From assembly GCF_016862795.1 (NCBI RefSeq), contig NZ_BONQ01000076.1, forward strand, positions 18,131 to 82,130: a stretch of 64,000 nucleotides of DNA. The letters run 5' to 3'. Position numbers and translations under genes: made by a program. The notes under the pieces are model-generated. The model searched no databases. It worked only from the letters and a program-made list of their open reading frames with translations, and was not told where the DNA came from. Below, piece after piece: positions 24,930-32,520 of this stretch. This DNA is from Dactylosporangium siamense (GTDB taxonomy: Bacteria; Actinomycetota; Actinomycetes; Mycobacteriales; Micromonosporaceae). Within the stretch, counting starts at the first letter, position 1, and every line of letters starts with the position of its first letter.

Positions 24930-27900
24930 AGCGCAAGATCTGGGCGGTCGCCCTGCTCACCAGCAGCCTCGCGGTGGCCGTCCCGGCCCCGGCCCGGGCC
25001 GCCGTCACCGAGTTCAGCTCCGGATTCGAGTCCGGGCAGCCGCAGCCCACCTGGAGCAACACGGCGGAGAGCAGCGCCGGCGTCGGCGGGTACTGCTGCG
25101 GCCTCACCGGCATGGAGAGCGGCACCCGCACCGAGGCGGCGCACACCGGCACCGCCGCGCTGATGTATTCCGGCTCGGACACGAGCGCCACCACCAGCTA
25201 CGCCTACAACCGGGTCTTCGACGTCGACATCGCCGTCGGCACGTCGACCACACTGTCGTACTGGGTGTTCCCGCAGTCCGGCGGCAACCTCGACGTGGCC
25301 GTCGACCTGGCGTTCACCGACGGCACCTACCTGCGCAACTCCGGCGCGGTCGACCAGCACGGGGTCCGGCTCACCCCACACGACCAGGGCACCGGCTGGG
25401 TCCTGAACTTCGACACGTGGAACTACGTCACCTCGACCATCGGCAGCACCGTCGCCGGCAAGACGATCGACCGGGTCCTGGTCGGCTACGACAAGCCCGA
25501 GGGCACCGGCACGTTCCGCGGCTACTTCGACGACATCCAGATCAGCGCCGGCGCGGCCGGCCGGCTCTCCGACCTCGTCGACACCCGCCGCGGCTCGAAC
25601 TCCGACTCGGGCTATTCGCGCGGCAACACGTTCCCCGGTGCCACGGTCCCGCACGGGTTCAACTTCTGGACCCCGGTGACCAACGGCAACCAGGACGGGT
25701 GGCTGTACCAGTACAACGCCACCACCGTGCAGGGCTTCGCGATCAGTCACCAGCCCAGCCCGTGGATCGGTGACTACGGGCAGCTGCAGTTCATGCCGAT
25801 GACCGGCGCCCTGAAAACGACCCCCGACGCGCGCAAGTCGACGTTCAGCCACGCCAACGAGGTCGCGAAGGCGCACTACTACAAGACCCGGCTCGACACG
25901 TACGGCATCACCACCGAGATCGCGCCGACCGATCACGCCGGCGTCATGCGGTTCACGTTCCCGGCCGCGTCGGACTCGACGATCCTGTTCGACGTCGTGG
26001 ACAGCGCCACCGGCTCGTTCACCGTCGACACCGCCGGCCGGACGATCTCCGGGTACGCCGACCACCGCGGCGGGAAGCTGTACTTCTCCGCCACCGTCGA
26101 CGCGGCGATCACCGCGTCCGGCGCGGGCGGCACCGGCTGGGTCCGGTTCGCCACCACCGCGAACCAGCAGGTCACGATGCGCGTCGGCACGTCGTGGATC
26201 AGCGTCGCGCAGGCCGCGGCCAACCGCACCCAGGAGGTCGGGACCAAGAGCCTGGACACGGTGCGGGACGAGGCGCAGGCGCAGTGGGACGCGACCCTGG
26301 GCAAGGTCCGCATCGAGGGCGCGTCCAGCGACCAGCTGATCACGTTCTACTCGAACCTGTACCGCACCTTCATGTACCCGAACAACCGCAGCGAGATGGT
26401 CGGCGGCGTGCGCAGGTACTTCAGCCCGTACGACAGCCAGCTGCACGACGGTCAGATGTACGTGAACAACGGCTTCTGGGACACCGCCCGGGCCGAGTGG
26501 CCGCTGCTGACGCTGCTCGAACCGGGGCGCACCGGCGAGATGCTGGACGGCTTCGTCAACGCGTACAAGACGTCCGGCTGGACACCGAGCTGGTCGGGGC
26601 CGTGGAACCGGGCCGCGATGCCCGGCACCAACCAGGACCTCGCGCTCGCCGACGCCTACATCAAGGGCGTGCGCAACTTCGACTACCAGGCCGCCTACGC
26701 CTCCATGGTCAAGAACGCCACGGTGTACTCCCCGGCGATCAACGGCCGCATGGGGCTGGACGTGTCGACGTTCAAGGGGTACCTGCCCTCCGACGTCCGC
26801 GGTGACTCGGCGTCATGGACGCTCGAGGACGCCACCAGCGACTTCGGCATCGCCCAGATGGCGCAGGCGCTCGGCTACACCGACGACGCGGCGTACTTCC
26901 GCAACCGGGCCCTCGACTACGTGAACCTGTTCTCCCAGTCGGTGGGCTTCTTCCGCGGAAAACAGAGCAACGGCACGTGGCGTACCAGCGACGCCGACTT
27001 CAAACCCAACCTGTGGGGCTGCGAGTTCGTCGAGGGCGCGCCCTGGCACTACTCCACCCCGGCGCCGCAGGACCCGCAGGGCATGGCCAACCTCTACGGC
27101 GGCCGGGCCCAGCTCGCGGCGAAGCTCGACGCCATGCTCGCCGCGCCCCGGGACTACCTGCCCGGGTGCTACGGCGGCACGATCCACGAGATGCGCGAGA
27201 TCTACGACGCCGACATGGGCCAGTACGCGCACGCCAACGAGCAGACGCACCACCAGCTGTACATGTACAACTACGCCGGCACCCCGGCGAAGACGCAGAA
27301 CGCGGTGCGGACCACGCTGACCCGGTACTACAGCTCCGGCGTCGGCACCGGCAACGGCTACCTCGGCGACGAGGACAACGGGGAGATGTCCGCCTGGTAC
27401 ATCTTCAGTGCCATGGGCTTCTACCCGGCGCGGATGGGCTCGACCGACTACACCATCGGCGCGCCGCTGCACGCCAAGGCGACGATGGCCCTGGAGAACG
27501 GCCGGACGTTCGTCGTCACCGCGCCCGGGGTCAGCGACACCAATCGGTACATCCAGAGCGCCACCCTCAACGGCGTCACCTACACGAAGAACTACCTGAC
27601 CCACGCCGACCTGCTGGCCGGCGGCACGCTGAGCTTCGTGATGGGCCAGAACCCGTCCTCGTGGGGCACCGGCGCGTCCGACATCCCGGGTTCGATCACG
27701 GCCGGCACCGCGGTGCCGAAGCAGCTGGTCGACAAGGCGACCGGCAGCACCGTCACCGTCAGCGGCGAGAACGGCACCGGCGAGGGCCGCGCCATGCTCG
27801 TCGACGACACGTCGCAGACGAAGTGGCTGACGGTCGCCAACACCGCGACCATCACCTGCCAGCTGTCCGCCGGCGTGGCGGTCAAGCAGTACACCCTGAC

Positions 27901-28135
27901 CTCCGCCAACGACCTGCCCGGCCGCGACCCTCGCAGCTGGACGGTGCAGGGCTCCAACGACGGGGTCACCTGGACGACGGTGGACGCCCGCAGCAACGTC
28001 GACTTTGCCGACCGTCGACAGACGCGGGCGTTCACCGTCTCGAGCAGCACCGCCTACAGCCGGTACCGGCTGCAGATCACCGCCAACCACGGCGCCGCCG
28101 AGACCCAGCTCGCTGAGCTGCAGCTCCTCGCATAG
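24926..28135 (+). CDS. Secreted GH92 alpha-mannosidase
   Basis: The protein has 1069 residues with a signal peptide ('WAVALLTSSLAVAVPAPARA'). A beta-rich N-terminal region is followed by the GH92 core with 'NTFPGATVPHGFNFWTPVT', 'HANEQTHHQLYMYNYAG' and 'GDEDNGEMSAWYIFSAMGF', signatures of the family. The last 140 residues look like a discoidin-type (CBM32) domain. GH92 enzymes are calcium-dependent exo-alpha-mannosidases acting on mannan or N-glycan branches. Pairing with a GH43 enzyme suggests attack on fungal or plant mannose- and arabinose-containing glycans. Exact linkage preference cannot be read. Confidence 0.92.
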   Translation: MKRKIWAVALLTSSLAVAVPAPARAAVTEFSSGFESGQPQPTWSNTAESSAGVGGYCCGLTGMESGTRTEAAHTGTAALMYSGSDTSATTSYAYNRVFDVDIAVGTSTTLSYWVFPQSGGNLDVAVDLAFTDGTYLRNSGAVDQHGVRLTPHDQGTGWVLNFDTWNYVTSTIGSTVAGKTIDRVLVGYDKPEGTGTFRGYFDDIQISAGAAGRLSDLVDTRRGSNSDSGYSRGNTFPGATVPHGFNFWTPVTNGNQDGWLYQYNATTVQGFAISHQPSPWIGDYGQLQFMPMTGALKTTPDARKSTFSHANEVAKAHYYKTRLDTYGITTEIAPTDHAGVMRFTFPAASDSTILFDVVDSATGSFTVDTAGRTISGYADHRGGKLYFSATVDAAITASGAGGTGWVRFATTANQQVTMRVGTSWISVAQAAANRTQEVGTKSLDTVRDEAQAQWDATLGKVRIEGASSDQLITFYSNLYRTFMYPNNRSEMVGGVRRYFSPYDSQLHDGQMYVNNGFWDTARAEWPLLTLLEPGRTGEMLDGFVNAYKTSGWTPSWSGPWNRAAMPGTNQDLALADAYIKGVRNFDYQAAYASMVKNATVYSPAINGRMGLDVSTFKGYLPSDVRGDSASWTLEDATSDFGIAQMAQALGYTDDAAYFRNRALDYVNLFSQSVGFFRGKQSNGTWRTSDADFKPNLWGCEFVEGAPWHYSTPAPQDPQGMANLYGGRAQLAAKLDAMLAAPRDYLPGCYGGTIHEMREIYDADMGQYAHANEQTHHQLYMYNYAGTPAKTQNAVRTTLTRYYSSGVGTGNGYLGDEDNGEMSAWYIFSAMGFYPARMGSTDYTIGAPLHAKATMALENGRTFVVTAPGVSDTNRYIQSATLNGVTYTKNYLTHADLLAGGTLSFVMGQNPSSWGTGASDIPGSITAGTAVPKQLVDKATGSTVTVSGENGTGEGRAMLVDDTSQTKWLTVANTATITCQLSAGVAVKQYTLTSANDLPGRDPRSWTVQGSNDGVTWTTVDARSNVDFADRRQTRAFTVSSSTAYSRYRLQITANHGAAETQLAELQLLA

Positions 28136-28142
28136 CGGTTGA

Positions 28143-28185
28143 CTTCCCCCATGCCGGGCGAGCACGATCCCCGGCATGGGGGAAG
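28143..28185 (+). terminator. Perfect 16-bp hairpin covering next start codon
   Basis: CTTCCCCCATGCCGGG (28143-28158) pairs perfectly with CCCGGCATGGGGGAAG (28170-28185) across an 11-base loop. It begins eight bases after the GH92 stop, so it can act as a terminator, but its right arm contains the ATG (28176) of the hydrolase gene and would hide it in the mRNA. See findings. Confidence 0.75.
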
Positions 28186-28994
28186 AGATCTTCATCGACG
28201 TGCCCGGCGGTTACCTGCACAGCCGCACCCACGGTCAGGGACCCGACGTGGTCCTGCTCAACGCCGGCGCCTCGGACCTGCGGATGTGGGAGTCGACCGT
28301 CGCGTGGCTCGGCCAGGTCGCGCGGGTCACCACCTTCGACTACCGCGACATGGGCCTGTCGTCGCGGGCGACCGAGCCCTACAGCGAGCTCGACGACATC
28401 GAGGCCGTGCTGGACGCCGCCGGCGTCGACGCCGCGCTGCTGGTCGGGGTGTCCGACGGGGCACGGCGCGCGCTCGCGTTCGCGCACCGGCACCCGCAGC
28501 GGGTCCGCCGGGTCGTCGCGGTGTGCGGCGCGTTCGGCGAGGTCCCCGATCCGAGCCCGGAGGAGTCCGCCGCGCGGCAGGTGATGCTGGACCACTTCGC
28601 CCGGCTGGAGCAGGTCAAGGCCGACGAGGGCGTGCACGCGGCGGCGGCGCTCGACATCGGCGGGTGGGGCCCGGCGCTCGGCCCGGACGACCGGCGACTG
28701 ATGGTCGGCCTGCAGGTCGCCAACTCCTACTGGATGCTGCTGGAGGAGTCGCTCGGCTATGAGCTCGACCCGCCGGTGAAGACCCGCTTCCGGGAGCTCA
28801 CCACGCCGATCAGCGTCGTCGTGGGCGGCCACGACTTCGAGGGCACCCGGCTGTGGGCGCAGCGGCTCGCGGAGCAGGCGCCCGATGCCACCCTCAGCGT
28901 CATTGCCGAGGGTGATCACTTCCCGATGCTCTCCGCGCCCGAGGAGTTCTCCCGGATCGTGCTGGCGGCGTTGCGGCAGACCACCGCGAGCTGA
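28176..28994 (+). CDS. Alpha/beta hydrolase
   Basis: The protein has 272 residues. The nucleophile elbow is G-V-S-D-G with Ser93; Asp220 ('VVVGGHDFEG') and His248 ('AEGDHFPML') complete a triad. 'LLNAGASDLRMW' supplies the oxyanion region and 'TTFDYRDMGLSS' the strand after it. The build is that of small esterases and lactonases of the alpha/beta-hydrolase-1 type; the substrate is unknown. No signal peptide, so cytoplasmic. The ATG lies inside a stable hairpin and has no ribosome site, so the gene may be leaderless or structure-controlled, or may begin further in. Confidence 0.8.
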   Translation: MGEEIFIDVPGGYLHSRTHGQGPDVVLLNAGASDLRMWESTVAWLGQVARVTTFDYRDMGLSSRATEPYSELDDIEAVLDAAGVDAALLVGVSDGARRALAFAHRHPQRVRRVVAVCGAFGEVPDPSPEESAARQVMLDHFARLEQVKADEGVHAAAALDIGGWGPALGPDDRRLMVGLQVANSYWMLLEESLGYELDPPVKTRFRELTTPISVVVGGHDFEGTRLWAQRLAEQAPDATLSVIAEGDHFPMLSAPEEFSRIVLAALRQTTAS

Positions 28995-29106
28995 CCGCTT
29001 CCGGCCAGCTCGCTGGTGTTCGGCTTTGTGCTCGCTCGGCGCCTCGGCGCCGCTGGCGCTCGGCGCCTTTGGCGTCCTGGCTCTGGGCGCCGCCGCTGCA
29101 GCGGTG

Positions 29107-29286
29107 CTAGCGAGGCGTGCGGTCGTCGCGGTCCGGGATCTGGTCCGTCGGGTCCGCGTCGTCGTGCTCGGGAAGGTGCACGCCGGCGAGCTCGTGCTGG
29201 AGGGCGGTGAGGTCGGTCGGCGGGGTGAAGTACTTCAGCTCCCGGGCGATCCGCGTCTGCTTGGCCTTGGCCCGTCCACGTCCCAT
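29107..29286 (-). CDS. DUF3073 family protein
   Basis: The protein has 59 residues from ATG 29286 with GGGGAGC upstream; a longer frame to 29418 is not protein-like. 'MGRGRAKAKQTRIARELKYF' followed by 'TPPTDLTALQHELAG' is the hallmark of DUF3073, a small basic-then-acidic protein that is nearly universal in actinobacteria. Its role is unknown. The C-terminal half is strongly acidic (PDRDD). It is a useful taxonomic marker here. Confidence 0.9.
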   Translation of the reverse strand: MGRGRAKAKQTRIARELKYFTPPTDLTALQHELAGVHLPEHDDADPTDQIPDRDDRTPR

Positions 29287-29455
29287 GTCGGCTCCCCGTT
29301 TCCCGTGCGCCGAGGGGCGGTGGCAGTGCCGCGCCCGGCGTCGTGACAACTTGAATTCATCCTCGTGCCCGACACGGTACATCCCCTCCGCAGGTGTCGT
29401 CTGCCGGCGATGAGACAAACGTCCGAAGACACTGTCTTTCCGGTCACATCCCGCT

Positions 29456-30181
29456 TCAGGCGACGCCGCCGTTGACGTAGATCGTCTGCCCGTTCACCCA
29501 GCGAGCGGGCCCGGCGAGGGACGCGACGACCTCGGCGATGTCCTCCGGGGTGCCGAGTCGCTCCATCGGGTTCATCTTCGCCGCCCGCTCGATCGTGGCG
29601 TCGTCCTTGCCGTCGAAGTAGAGCTCGGTGGCGGTCGGCCCGGGGGCGACGGCGTTGACGGTGACGTCGCGGCCGCGCAGTTCCTTGGCGAGGATCGGGC
29701 TGATCGCCTCGACGGCGGCCTTGCTCGCGGCGTACGCGGCGTAGGTCGGCAACGACAGCCGGGTGATCGAGGTGGAGAAGTTGACGATCGCGCCGCCGCG
29801 CCGGATCCGCCGGACGGCCTCGCGGCCGACGACGAACGTGCCGCGGATGTTGGTGCGGTGCATGCGGTCCAGCTCGTCGAGGTCGAGCTCCGCGACGGGT
29901 GAAAGGTGCATGACGCCGGCCGCGTTGACGACCACGTCGACCCCGCCGAAGCGCTGCTCCGCGACGTCGAAGAGCCCGGCGACGGCGGCCTCGTCCGCGA
30001 CGTCGGCGCGCACGGCCGCGGCCTGCCCGCCCTTGCCGGCGATCTCGGCCACCACGGCGTCGGCGGGGGCGGACGAGTGGCCGAAGGCGATGACCACCGC
30101 CTGCCCGTCCGCCGCCAGCCGCAGCGCGACGGCCCGGCCGATCCCGCGCGATCCACCGGTGACAACGGCAACCCTGCTCAT
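29456..30181 (-). CDS. SDR-family oxidoreductase
   Basis: The protein has 241 residues. I chose ATG 30181 because AGGAG lies six bases upstream; ATG 30187 sits on that ribosome site. 'VVTGGSRGIGRAVAL' binds the nucleotide, 'VVNAAGVM' follows, and Ser, Tyr and Lys of the catalytic set lie in 'FSTSITRL' and 'YAAYAASKAAVE'. It is a classical FabG-like NADP-dependent dehydrogenase or reductase; substrate unknown. It is divergent from a TetR gene, and two copies of a pseudo-palindrome lie between them, so it is probably the regulated target. Confidence 0.88.
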   Translation of the reverse strand: MSRVAVVTGGSRGIGRAVALRLAADGQAVVIAFGHSSAPADAVVAEIAGKGGQAAAVRADVADEAAVAGLFDVAEQRFGGVDVVVNAAGVMHLSPVAELDLDELDRMHRTNIRGTFVVGREAVRRIRRGGAIVNFSTSITRLSLPTYAAYAASKAAVEAISPILAKELRGRDVTVNAVAPGPTATELYFDGKDDATIERAAKMNPMERLGTPEDIAEVVASLAGPARWVNGQTIYVNGGVA

Positions 30182-30196
30182 GAGCATCTCCTACGG

Positions 30197-30263
30197 TGTT
30201 AACGATGCTAACAAATTCACGCTATCACCTGATCGCTAACGTGCAAGTGTTAGCGTTGCTACC
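30197..30263. promoter_or_regulatory. Duplicated TetR operator between SDR and TetR genes
   Basis: A 16-base element with consensus TGTTAnCGwTGCTAnC occurs at 30197-30212 and again at 30248-30263, in the same orientation, with three differences. The first copy is near-palindromic (TGTTA-N7-TAACA). A further perfect inverted pair CGCTAAC (30234-30240) and GTTAGCG (30249-30255) overlaps the second copy. The second copy abuts the TetR GTG, so bound protein would block its own start. Confidence 0.75.
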
Positions 30264-30995
30264 GTGACCACTACCCGCCAGAAGATCGTCGAAGCCGCCG
30301 CGACCCTGCTGGACGAGGGCGGCCGCGAGGCGATCTCGACGCGGGCGGTCAGCGCCGCCGCGGGGGTGCAGGCGCCGACCATCTACCGGATCTTCGGCGA
30401 CAAGCAGGGCCTGCTGGACGCGGTCGCGAGCCACGGGTTCGGGTCGTACCTCGCCGGCAAGACGGCCCTGGAGCACACCGCCGACCCGGTCGAGGACCTG
30501 CGGCGCGGATGGGACCTGCACGTCGCGTTCGGGCTGGCCCACCCCGCCATCTACACCCTCATCTACGGCGAGCCCCGCCCCGGCGTCGAGTCCCCCGCGG
30601 CCCGCGCCGCCGCCGACGTGCTGGCCGGGCAGGTGCGGCGGATCGCGGCGGCCGGCCGGCTGCGGGTCGGCGAGGAGCGTGCCGCGCAATTGGTCCACGC
30701 CGCGGGCTGCGGCATGACGCTCACGCTCATCGCGCTGCCGCCCGCGGGGCGGGACCCGGCGCTGTCGGTCCTGGCCCGCGAGTCGGTCATCGCCGCCGTG
30801 ACCGTGCCACACCGGCCGGGCGCTGCCGCCGATGGCGCCGATGGCGTTGGTGGTGGCGTTGGTGGTGGTGTTGGCGGTGGTGATGGCTTGGCGGGCGCCG
30901 CAGGGCTGCTGCGGGCGTCGCTGCCGGAGGTCACGGTCCTGAGCGCCGCGGAGCGTGGCCTGCTCGATGAGTGGCTGGTGCGGATCGCCGGCTGA
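30264..30995 (+). CDS. TetR-family regulator
   Basis: The protein has 243 residues and starts at GTG directly after an operator copy, with no ribosome site, so the message is probably leaderless. The helix-turn-helix is in residues of about 8-55 ('ISTRAVSAAAGVQAPTIYRI'). The ligand domain follows and contains an odd glycine/valine tract (about residues 193-208) encoded by a simple GGTGGT-type repeat. It most likely represses itself and the divergent SDR gene in response to a small molecule, as read from the operator layout. Confidence 0.88.
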   Translation: MTTTRQKIVEAAATLLDEGGREAISTRAVSAAAGVQAPTIYRIFGDKQGLLDAVASHGFGSYLAGKTALEHTADPVEDLRRGWDLHVAFGLAHPAIYTLIYGEPRPGVESPAARAAADVLAGQVRRIAAAGRLRVGEERAAQLVHAAGCGMTLTLIALPPAGRDPALSVLARESVIAAVTVPHRPGAAADGADGVGGGVGGGVGGGDGLAGAAGLLRASLPEVTVLSAAERGLLDEWLVRIAG

Positions 30996-31377
30996 GCGCC
31001 GCGGCCGGATCACCCTCGCCGGCGACGCGGGCTACGGGCCCGGGCCCGCGGTCGGCGGCGGCAGCAGCCTCGCGATCGTCGGCGCCTATGTCCTCGCCTC
31101 CGAGCTGGCGGCCGCAGGCGACGATGTCTCGGTGGCGTTCCCGGCGTACGAACGTGCCCTGGCCGATGCGGTCGCCGCCAGCCGGACGATCGGACCGTCG
31201 GTCCTGGCCACCCTGATCCCGCGCAGCGACCTGCAGGTCTGGACGACGGCCCAGGCGATGCGCCTGCTGCCCCGGCTGCCCCGCTTCCTACAGCGGAAAC
31301 TGACGTCGTTCGGGGGCGGCCCCGCGGCGATGCTCAACGGGGTCGACCTGCGCGACCCTCTAGTCTTGCGCTCATGA
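30994..31377 (+). pseudogene. Remnant C-terminus of FAD-dependent monooxygenase
   Basis: Directly after the TetR stop an open frame reads 'GRITLAGDAGYGPGPAVGGG' and 'SSLAIVGAYVLASELAAAGD', the FAD-contacting GDA motif and following helix found near the C-terminus of PHBH-type monooxygenases, and then a normal-looking family tail to TGA 31375-31377. The roughly 270 N-terminal residues, including the GxGxxG dinucleotide site, are missing, and there is no start codon with a ribosome site. It is a deletion remnant, perhaps of the original TetR target. Its stop overlaps the next start (ATGA). Confidence 0.75.
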
Positions 31378-32357
31378 CTGACGGGGTGGTCGCCGCCGAC
31401 GCGGCCGGACTCCGCCGCGCCGCCGAGCTGCTGCGCCAGGAGTCCGTCTGCGCGTTCCCGACCGAGACGGTGTACGGGCTCGGCGCGCACGCCTTCTCCG
31501 CCAAGGCCGTCGCCGAGGTGTACCGGCTGAAGCAGCGACCCTCCTGGAACCCGCTGATCGTGCACGTCGCGTCCACGCGGGACGCGCGGGCCCTCGCACA
31601 CGAGTGGCCGGAGGCGGCGCGGCTCCTGGCGGCCCGGTTCTGGCCCGGCCCGCTCAGCCTCGTCGTCGAGCGGGCCCACCACCTGCCGGCCAACGGTGGC
31701 CCGCCGACGGTCGCGATCCGGGTCCCGGCCCATCCCGTCGCCCTCGCGCTGCTCGAGGAGTGCGGGCTGCCCCTCGCGGCGCCGAGCGCGAACCGGTCCG
31801 AGAGCATCTCCCCGACGACCGCCGAGCACGTGATCCGCAGCCTGCCCGACGTGCCGCTGGTCCTCGACGGCGGCCCGTGCCGCCTCGGCATCGAGTCCAC
31901 GGTCGTCGACGTGACCGTCTCACCGCCGCGGCTGCTGCGCCCCGGCGCGTTGAGCCTCCGCGCGATCCGCGAGGTCGTCGGCGAGCTGCAGCTGCCCGAC
32001 GCGTCACCGGTGCCGTCGGACGGCGTCCAGTCGCCCGTCCGGTCGCCTGGTCTCGCCCACCGCCACTACGCGCCCCGGGCCAGCCTGCACCTCGTGGACG
32101 ACCCGGCGGAGCTGGCAGCGTGGGCGGAGGATGCCGAGGCCGGCACCATCGGCATCCTCACCCACCGCTCGACGGCGCCCCGAGGGGTGCAGGTTGAGCT
32201 GCTGTCCGCGGATCCGCTTGAATACGCCGCCGACCTGTATGCAGCCCTGCACCGTCTCGATGACGCCGGCGTGGCGACGATCCTCGCGCAGACCCCGCCG
32301 GCCGGCGACGACTGGCTCGCCGTCCACGACCGTCTGGCCCGCGCCTCGGCGAGCTGA
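31374..32357 (+). CDS. L-threonylcarbamoyladenylate synthase (YrdC/Sua5 type)
   Basis: The protein has 327 residues. The YrdC domain covers residues of about 8-200 with 'FPTETVYGLGAHAFS', 'KQRPSWNPLIVHV', 'FWPGPLSLVV' and 'PLAAPSANRSESISPT', which bind ATP, threonine and bicarbonate. The extra 120 or so residues after 'SPGLAHRHYAP' form the Sua5 C-terminal domain, so it is the long form. The product is the precursor of t6A at position 37 of ANN-decoding tRNAs. Whether this is the only copy in the genome cannot be told. Confidence 0.92.
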   Translation: MTDGVVAADAAGLRRAAELLRQESVCAFPTETVYGLGAHAFSAKAVAEVYRLKQRPSWNPLIVHVASTRDARALAHEWPEAARLLAARFWPGPLSLVVERAHHLPANGGPPTVAIRVPAHPVALALLEECGLPLAAPSANRSESISPTTAEHVIRSLPDVPLVLDGGPCRLGIESTVVDVTVSPPRLLRPGALSLRAIREVVGELQLPDASPVPSDGVQSPVRSPGLAHRHYAPRASLHLVDDPAELAAWAEDAEAGTIGILTHRSTAPRGVQVELLSADPLEYAADLYAALHRLDDAGVATILAQTPPAGDDWLAVHDRLARASAS

Positions 32358-32520
32358 ATGGCTGTCCGACCGGGACGGCGACCCCCCGTTGAGTCGCCGG
32401 CTCGTTCTGACTGGCGAAATGCTGCCGGTTCCCACTGCCGTGTCGCTGCCGATATGCTGCCGTCCGACCGTCTAGGCGGCTGACCAGCACCTATCGCCGC
32501 ACCGCAGCTAGAGGAATGGG

